Source: Aquatica leii
Taxonomy: Eukaryota; Arthropoda; Insecta; Coleoptera; Lampyridae
Length of the DNA stretch: 64,000 nucleotides
Reading direction: 5' to 3'
NCBI GenBank assembly: GCA_035610365.1
Contig: CM069432.1
Coordinates: 109,759,529 to 109,823,528, forward strand
Under the pieces are notes generated by a model, which was not told where the DNA came from, made no database searches, and saw only the letters and a list, made by a program, of their open reading frames with translations. Below are positions 57,101 through 64,000 of this stretch, piece by piece (within the stretch, counting starts at the first letter, position 1; every line of letters begins with the position of its first letter). The translations under genes and the position numbers were made by a program.

Positions 57101-57770
57101 TATCACGGACCGGTAATAGGCCAAATAATACTAGATAGTGAAGAAAAATTTGGAGGAAGAGAAACTAAAGAACGAACAGGACGTAAAAGTTTCTCAGCTT
57201 TAGGACGACAGTATACACAAGTATTCGACGCAGGAGTAGAAGAAGAAAGTGAAAAAGTATATATAGAACGAGCAACGGGATTAAAAGAAACTGCAATCTT
57301 ACTCGTAGAAGTCAAAGATGGTTCTAGCAGTATGCCACTCATCTCTGATGTTAGAAAATTAAAAGAATTACTACAAATACGGTTGAACTCCAAACGTTTG
57401 CCTAACGGGATCAATTGAGAAAAAAGATGTAATATTGACAAGTGCAAACTGGAATTGATAAAACGGAGACAAATTGCTGCAAATTATTTTAAGCTATGTC
57501 TTTTCCGAGACCGGTTTTAACAATTGCATAAAAAGATATCGCAGAGTAGTAAAGTACATCCCAATAAATTTCTTAGGTTTCATCATTCGGTTATGACTGC
57601 AAGGTGTCAATGGATACGCGACTAACGGAGTAGGTGATGTGGGAATAAAAGCTATCAAGTTGCAAAAGAGGGATGCGGAGCAGTACTTACGAGATTTAAT
57701 GCGAACCCTATATTTAGTAATAATCCACTGTACCATTATTGCTGTAATGTGTTGTTTAATAAAGTAATAA
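54200..57770 (+). other. A-rich, strand-asymmetric block with degenerate coding traces
   Basis: The plus strand is conspicuously rich in A and poor in T over about 3.5 kb, unlike either neighbour. Open plus-strand stretches recur: 54325-54420 (IRWFKTGDQNLKSLLVANND), 55484-55640 and 56010-56200 (VFKCHNESYIPQNILEYFKP), each ended by one or two stops. Minus-strand frames here (for example 56419-56147) are hydrophobic/Ser-rich shadows. The pattern suggests a decayed A-rich element or viral-type insertion; no family recognised and no terminal repeats found. Confidence 0.5.
56810..57770 (+). pseudogene. unrecognised degenerate protein-coding frame
   Basis: One plus frame from about 56812 to TGA 57417-57419 reads as protein with only three earlier stops, including ALLEATEEITVKAISRH and QVFDAGVEEESEKVYIERA, then LKETAILLVEVKDGSS. 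After a +1 change it goes on to TAA near 57765 (RRVVKYIPINFLGFIIRL, then QLRKRD-like QKRDAEQYLRDLMRTLYLV), ending in a hydrophobic, possibly membrane-spanning, tail and an AATAAA signal. Stops often fall where TGG would fit. I do not recognise the family. Confidence 0.45.
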
Positions 57771-59239
57771 TATTGTGTGTATTAACGACAAAATTCTGAC
57801 ATGGCTAGTGTTCATTAACCGTTCATAATAATATAACGGCAAAAATTCAGTTTTCATTATTGCAGCAACCTCATTCCACGAACGTAAAGTATGTCGTCTA
57901 TTTCTAAACGCAAGAGCTTCACCCGATAACACTTCAGGAGTCGAAAGAAAGAAAAAATTGATGCTGTGAAAATCTTTGTTAGCTTTTTGTTTGCTGTTTC
58001 TAGTTATCGTTTTCTTTTGTACCTTTTCAAAATTTAGATTATGGCTTGTTTCACAAGTTGAAAACCTAACTTTTGAGAAGTTTTTAGTTAGATTTCAGTT
58101 GCTTGTTTGAGTTTTGCGGTTTATCTCACGCCCTGATGAAGACCCTTACAGAAATAGGCGAAACGTTGGCAACTTCAGTTACAACAACAATGACACGGTC
58201 TAAGTCCAAAGTGTTTATGATTAAAATTTTAACAAAGTGTGAATAGATGATTTTTATAAGATATTTTTTGTAAAAGTATACATAAATACTTATAAAAACT
58301 GCATTAATATTAGGATAAATAATAACATACAGATATCAGACATGTGCAGAATAAACATCTTGGTATTTTGCAACTATCACTGAACGCCAAAAGATAATTG
58401 GTTACTTATAAATTGTTATGCAGTTTAAAAACTAATAGATGTTAATAAATACTAACTTCTTTAAGTTAATTTGAACATAAATTGAGTAATTTTATTTCAA
58501 GGATTAGATTATTTAATTTATCAAACATGCAAATTTCAGTAATTGTTATTTCTAAATAGCTGATGTTTATAATCAGAACTCGTATATAACACTGCAAAAG
58601 TCCGATAAATTACTGTTGACATTTGCTTCCCATCAAAAGAAAACCCTGCAAGAAAACAAGTAGTGAGTTAGCAAATTACAAGTTTTTATTTATTCTAATT
58701 ACTTTGAACTTCTATAATATACTTCTATAAGAAAATCACAACAAAATGTCAACGTTTGCGAACGTAACGTAAAATACGTAATTTACAAACCAAACTCTTT
58801 TTACTTTAATGATTTCGTTTTCAAATTTTATAATTTGCGATGCACGAAATATTTGTGAAAGTCTTCTAAATTATGTTTTCATAATTCATTTTTTTTGAGA
58901 ACTGCAATAAAAACATATGTAGAACTACTGCTTGAATGAGGAGAGGGACTGAGGGATAATTAGTAAAACAAAAGAGAGAATTGTTAGTTATTTTTTAGTT
59001 AGTGATAAAAAAAAGTTATTTTTTACGTTAATAAATTGTTGTAGCAAACATTTTCGAGTTCTTGTGCATTGAATTGCAACACTCTATTAAAAGGTTATGG
59101 GCCCAGTTAAACATAAGTATAAAAAAAAAACCTGTGAATTTAAAAATACATAACCTAAGGAAAAAAATAGATTTTACAAGGAACGTTATTACATTTAATA
59201 AGTTAAACGGAAAGAATTGGAATACATAGAAGTTCTATT
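57771..59239. other. AT-rich DNA with a repeat fragment
   Basis: No coding content. 58132-58230 holds CTGATGA...AATAGGCGAAACG followed by ACACGGTCTAAG, resembling the patch at 21025-21215. Confidence 0.5.
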
Positions 59240-59330
59240 ATTAATTATTATTTTACCTAGAGGTGGTCCCAATATGGTCCCGGCACCGCGACCTGTAGGT
59301 CTATTGTGCTCCCCGATGTTTTCTACCCTT

Positions 59331-60317
59331 CTAAAATATCTGTATCTTTGACAGGATTTCAGTAGGGCGAATCTTCGTTACTTTCTCTTGTGTAATCTTT
59401 TCATTTTTAAGTAGGCGTTCCCTTGCCTTTGTGAATGCTTTACAGTGGCAGATGACGTGGTATGGAGTTTCTTCCTCCTCACGACAACTCCTGCATAACG
59501 GGCTATCAGTCAGTCCCATTTTATGCAGGTGTTTGTTTAAACGACAGTGGCATGTCACCATCTCTGTCGCAAGTTTGATCTTCGTCCTACTTAACTTTAA
59601 GATGGACGTTGCTAAGCCCCCGTCGGGGGTTTCCAGAAAGACCTTGGAATGATTCTGTCCTGGGACTTTCGACCAGTGTCTGCAATGCTCTTTCGTGAGT
59701 ATTGCTTGAATCTCCTGTTTGTCTGTGTTATATGTAATCCTACAAGCCGGTTCAGGGCCTATGATTGGTTTCGCGCTTGCCGCCCTGGCAAACCCGTCAG
59801 CAACCTGGTTACCCGCGATTCTCGCATGCCCAGGTGCCCACACTAGTGTAACTGTAGTACACTTACTTAGTGCGTTTAGCATTTGTGTGCATTCAAGTAC
59901 TAGACCTGAGTTCATCACATATGATTCTAATGCGGCAATCGCTGCTTTGCTGTCTGTGACTATAAAGATTCTCTTTTTAGAAAGGTTCTCTTTTAATAGT
60001 TGAGCAGATGCTGTCAGGATTGCATATACCTTGGCTTGGAACACGGTCGCTTTTCGACCTAGGCTTACAAAGATTCTGCAGCCCAGTCCATTGCTCCCGT
60101 ACACTTCAGGGCCAGTGCCCTTAGTGGTTTTTGAGCCATCTGTGTAATACACGATTCCACTCAGCTTTGTTTTGTTGGAATTGTTCTCCCAGTCGTAACG
60201 GGTGGGGATTGTTGTCTTAAACAGTTTAATAGGACAAACTATTTTGAGTATTCTCTCAGTTATTATACTGAGGTTTTTGTCTTTAGAGATTTCGTCAAAG
60301 ATGGTCAAATGCCCCAT
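59331..60317 (-). pseudogene. LINE ORF2: RNase H and C-terminal finger
   Basis: A 328-codon frame, shifted relative to the RT part. RNase H: YTDGSKT (first Asp), VTDSKAAIAAL (second Asp) and APGHARIAGNQVADGFAR (last His/Asp). The Glu position is changed (FQAKVYAI where a QAEVYAI-type motif is usual). It is followed by a Cys/His segment: CHCRLNKHLHKMGL, PLCRSCREEEETPYHVIC. The order RNase H then finger is typical of the I group. Confidence 0.88.
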
Positions 60318-60346
60318 CCTTGACGATCCCTCCTCGCCGTTGACTC

Positions 60347-62620
60347 TCAGGCGGTATGCCCCTCTGAGTGTGCCTCCGCCCTAATTACTAGGTGTAGTGG
60401 CGGCAGGTCCAGGAGAGTTTCTATGGTTGCCGTCAGGGTGGTTATCATTGCCCCCGTGATTCCAAAGCAAGCTCTGCGCTGTACCTTGCTGAGTGTCTGT
60501 ATGGCCCTCTGGGTGAAGGTCCTATGCCACCACACCAGTGACGCGTACGTAATAATCGGTCTGATCATTCGAGTGTATATCCAGTGGGTGATCTTTGGCG
60601 ATAAGCCCCACTTGCTTCCGAACGCTTGCCTGCAAGCCCACAAGGACTTTGTGGCTTTGTTCGCTATTCTCTCTAGGTGTGGTTTGAAAGTTAGCCCCTG
60701 GTCTAATGTTACGCCCAAGTATTTGCCTTCCTTCACTACTTGTAGTTTGGCTCCGTGCATTGCTATGCTCTTTAGCTTTGTCGGGCTTTTCCTTCCTGAG
60801 AAAAGAATGAGGTTTGTTTTTGCCAGATTGACCGACAAGCCCGCTTCTCTACACCACTATTCAACTAAATTTAAGGCTCCCTGCATTACAACTAGTACGG
60901 TCTGTTCAAATCAGCCACGTACCACAATCACTATGTCGTTGGCATAGCCAACCGTGTTGTAGCCTGCCTCACTTAATTGCTTGAGCAGTCCGTGAACCAC
61001 CAAACACCACAGTAACGGGGAGAGAACTTTTCCCTGAGGACATCCTCGTGCAGCTCGGACCGCTACAGAGTGATTATTAAGCGAGGCCCTAATGTTTCTA
61101 TGTCTTAGCATGGTATCAATCCATCTACCTACGGTAGTATGTATCCCTTTGCTTTCTATAGCAGTTCTAATCAATTCTTCGTATTTACTGATGGGATCAG
61201 GCCCCATCACCTCGTCCCTAATGTGTCGCTCAATGAGTTTCTCCAACAGTTTGAGGAGAAATGACATTAGACTGATGGGTCTAAACGACTTAGCTAGGGC
61301 GTATGAGTCCCGCTTAGATTTGGATATAAATACGACTTTTACGTCCCTCCACGCCATAGGTATGTATCCCAGGGCAACGCTTGCCCTTAGTAATGTACAT
61401 AGTGTAGAGGCTAGCAGGTCTAAGCCTTGTTGTAATAGAGCAGGAAAAATTCCATCCATCCCTGGGGATTTGTATGGATAAAATTTGGTTACTGCCCACC
61501 TAATTTTGGTTAGGTTCACTATCTGACGACCTAGAACCCAATCTGTCCTGTTCCCCCAAGAGAGGGGTTCCAAAGTTGTTGATACGCTAGCGTCAGATTT
61601 GGTGAGAGTCTTTGATCCCGGAAACTGTGACTGGAGGAGAAGCTTCAAGGTCTCCTTTACGGTCTCTGTGTAACCCTCCACACTTTTCTTCAAGGAACCG
61701 ATTCTAGCCTCTGTTCCTCCTTGTAAAACTCTTTGGAGTCTCGCACCTTCTGGAATCTGTTCGATTTCCTCGCAGTGCCTCCTCCACGAGTCACGTTTTG
61801 CCTTTCTTATGACCTTATTGTATTCGGTGAGTGTGGTTTGGTATGATCTTCATTCCCCGGTGTTTTTTGCTCTATTAAAGAGCTTTCTTGCCTGAGACCG
61901 CAATCGAGAGAGTCCCTCATGCCACCAGGGCATTTTACTTGAGGTTCTTTTCTCTTTCGCGGGACAGCTTGCCTCATAGGCATCTATGATGGCCATGCGA
62001 AGGTTTTCTTCCATGGCCTCCAATCCCGCCGAGTCATTGACCTCGTCGTGGCAGTTCTCGAGCTTGATCTTTAAGTTCTCTCTATAGAGGTCCCAATTGG
62101 TTCTTTTCGGATTTCTGTATACAGCCATTGCCGCTTCGCTTGACTCAATGTCGAAGCGAATATATCTATGGTCAGATAGCGATGGCTCTTCCGACACATG
62201 CCATTTGTGTACTGAGCTGCAGACAGTCACAGTTCCAAATGTTATATCAATTATCTCCCTTCGTCTAATATTGACAAAGGTCGGCTCGTTGCCTACGTTG
62301 GCCACCTCTAGATTTTTATTAATAATATAACCAAGGAGAGACTCACCACTTTTGTTCATGTCCGTGCTGCCCCACACAGTGTGGTGTGCATTGGCATTGC
62401 ATCCAAGGCGGATTTGCCATCCTTTCCGCTGACAGTGGTCCACCAGTTTGGAGACTTCTATGGTTGGTAGTGGATTTGGTTGGTCGTAGGGGAGGTATGC
62501 GGATTCCAGCACTAGCTCTCTCTCGCTCCTATCTCTTTTCATTATCAGCGTCACTGCCGCCAGGTCTCTGCAACAGAATTCCCAAAGTGGCAGTAGTTTA
62601 ACGCTATCTCTAGCATGCAC
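60347..62620 (-). pseudogene. LINE ORF2: endonuclease and reverse transcriptase, internally deleted
   Basis: One minus frame runs from 62620 to 60347, interrupted by TGA at 61852-61850, TGA near 60911 and TAG near 60870. The endonuclease lacks its N-terminal third, since sequence passes from the ORF1 end straight into LLPLWEFCCRDLAAV. It then shows CNANAHHTVWGS (Asp changed to Asn in the GDFNAHH-type motif) and SLSDHRYIRF. The RT has YKSPGMDGIFP, FRPISLMSF, RGCPQGKVLSPLLW and YANDI instead of YADDI. The stretch with RT motif A (catalytic Asp) is missing between DPIS and KYEELI, about 50 residues. The thumb follows (KYLGVTLDQGLTFKPHL). Not functional. Confidence 0.85.
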
Positions 62621-62662
62621 GATCTGGGATTGGTTTCGGTTGGCTTAGCAATGAGTCCAAGT

Positions 62663-63414
62663 TTAACCATTTAAACCTGTACCTACCAACTGGGGTGCAA
62701 TGGATGACGCAGTGGGCTCTGGTTCCTCTGAGGGCCCCTCAACCACTGTCGTCTCTTCGCGCTTCATACTGGTCGCCTCCTCTCCCTCTACCTCCGTCTT
62801 GGAGAGGAGTTTAAACGACACTCTAGTAAAGTTGACGTAGAGACTATGGTTGTAAATAGCCCCCATCAATGTTTGTCCTTTGGGGTCCTTCTTCCTATCT
62901 ACTACACGTCAGTTGCTGGTTACAACACCAGCATTCTGGATCTTGATCCTTTTCAGAATCTTTACCGGTTCCACATGGGCCCCGGGGATCCAGGCGTGTG
63001 CTCGCACTGGTTTTGGAAGATCTTTTGTTTCGAAGAATCGAAGCTTAACTCCCTTCCACGGAGTTACTTTCCCTAGCTCCGTTCTCAACCAATCCACCAC
63101 CCAATGAACAGAGTGTCGATTCTATCGAGGATCCAGGTTTTAATTTGCCGTGTCTCCTCCTCCGATAGCGTGCACTCTAGGTCTTTAGGGACAAAAGCCA
63201 TTTTGAAGCCTGTTGCTGCTTCGCTGAAAGTTCTGCTGTCCTTTTTGGTTCCAGACTTTGCCTTTTTTAAAGTACCTCTCTTGGGAGTGCTGTCGTCAGA
63301 CCGGTGTCGCTTTTGCGTCCCAGTCCTAGAGACAGCTTTATTCTGTGAGGTGCTTGGTTGCCCCTCTTTGGGCGATGAAAAGACAGGTTGCTTAGAGCTT
63401 CTTGGTTCTCTCAT
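62663..63414 (-). pseudogene. LINE ORF1 protein
   Basis: The first part (63414-63085) is Lys/Ser/Thr-rich (STPKRGTLKKAKSG). After a frameshift near 63100 it continues as VDWLRTELGKVTPW and DLPKPVRAHAWIPG, a TGA at about 62907 replaces a Trp, and the tail (MGAIYNHSLYVNFTRVSF, then acidic EGEEAT) ends at about 62665. ORF1 proteins bind the LINE RNA. No CCHC knuckle was seen in this copy. Confidence 0.75.
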
Positions 63415-64000
63415 CGCTTTTTTTAATGCTGCACCGGAGAGTTTTTACGCTCACCAGTACCAGGTGCCCGGCGAAAGGTTTTGTTTTTGTTTCTACTTGG
63501 TCCATATAAGTCCCACGAGTGTGGGGAAAATAAAATGTCTACACGTGCGGTGTCCCCTGCACACGTGTAAGACGACTGATTACAACGGAGTGGCGCCTGG
63601 TGCTCCGAGATTGGGGCCAGTAAATGCTGATCTTCTATTCAGCCACGCATCCCCTCAGTCCGGTCCCTGACCCTTGAGATTTAGGATTTTGCTGAGGTTG
63701 TCTCCTCTTGGTCCAGGCGGTTAAGCCGAGACCCTCCGCACCAACCTGAGCACTCCAGGTTCGTGCATGGTATATTGACATGGTTGATGCACGTGGCACA
63801 TCAAACACATATCGGCGCCGTTATACCCTGTGCAAGCCCTTGGCTACAACACGACAGCCGGGCGGGGTAGCTGGTCCACGATGCTGTCTTTGGTTGCTGC
63901 GAGTCCCTGTTCATAAGCGACGAGCAACCTTATCCCTATCATTAACCTAAGCATCACATACGATCATTCATTTAGGCCGTTCCCCTATCCGCCACCTGGG

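Larger units (their letters stand above)
59240..64000 (-). mobile_element. LOA-like LINE, minus strand, running off window
   Basis: Reading the minus strand: GC-richer 5' leader (64000-63415), ORF1 (63414-62663), ORF2 with endonuclease, RT and RNase H (62620-59331), short 3' UTR. RNase H after the RT and the ORF1 style (ELGKVTPWKGVKLRF) fit the LOA clade of the I group. The composition is clearly richer in GC than the surrounding DNA, indicating a comparatively young insertion. Two internal deletions and several stops make it dead. The 5' end may lie beyond the window. Confidence 0.88.

Noticed and set aside
56147..57736. Minus-strand frames in the A-rich block
   Set aside because: Low-complexity Phe/Ser/Leu-rich translations expected from the complement of A-rich DNA; the plus frame is more protein-like.
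58132..58166. Second hammerhead-like core (CTGATGA ... GAAAC)
   Set aside because: Stem II does not close next to the core, and there is no loop for stem III because GTT follows GAAAC directly; only a 3-bp stem I could form.
59431..63670. Plus-strand frames across the LINE
   Set aside because: Antisense shadows of ORF1, endonuclease, RT and RNase H on the minus strand.

Overview
This is a gene-poor, very AT-rich stretch of eukaryotic, most likely insect, genomic DNA in which almost everything recognisable is mobile DNA. Introns and splice sites, poly-T/poly-A tracts, nested LTR elements, LINEs, TIR elements and an arthropod-type Polinton/Maverick all point to an arthropod. I see no tRNA, rRNA, CRISPR or bacterial operon. 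Only three small exon-like stretches could belong to host genes (1314-1408 plus, 2520-2607 minus, 41884-42001 minus), all weakly supported.

Layout. 1-3740: AT-rich, perhaps intronic. 3745-12651: a young complete Ty3/Gypsy element with about 1.8-kb near-identical LTRs, AATG target duplication, gag with one ochre stop, a textbook -1 frameshift signal (GGGAAAC plus hairpin) and an intact 1078-codon pol frame. 13473-13542: a well-formed type I hammerhead ribozyme. 15257-16545: a BEL/Pao integrase remnant. 17463-18542: an LTR- or promoter-like region with a 109-bp dimeric tandem repeat. 19559-20753: a TIR element with TA duplication. 22509-22721: a long hairpin.

22945-39935 is a stack of nested events. 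An I-group LINE was interrupted by a 733-bp TIR element; a Gypsy fragment and then a second Gypsy element (5.2 kb, CTAT duplication) landed downstream. A block of about 6.3 kb was then duplicated in tandem (23389-30894 and 30900-37225, joined by 5 filler bases), and a hAT-like element with an 8-bp duplication entered copy 1 only, leaving copy 2 as its empty site. The second Gypsy element is the most unusual object here: downstream of its integrase it encodes a TARG1/OARD1-like macrodomain with both expected catalytic residues, followed by a CCCH zinc finger.

42591-46902 is a third, short-LTR Gypsy pseudo-element. About 47886-53085 is a decayed Polinton: on the minus strand a PLA2/minor-capsid frame, an adenain-like protease and a structural-protein fragment; on the plus strand a packaging ATPase fragment, a Polinton-specific protein and an integrase with its DDE triad. 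53573-53833 is a small TIR element. 54200-57770 is a strongly A-rich, strand-asymmetric block with an unrecognised degenerate reading frame. 59240-64000 is a LOA-like LINE on the minus strand that runs off the window edge.

Every assignment comes from reading the sequence and from memory of the families; no database search was run.
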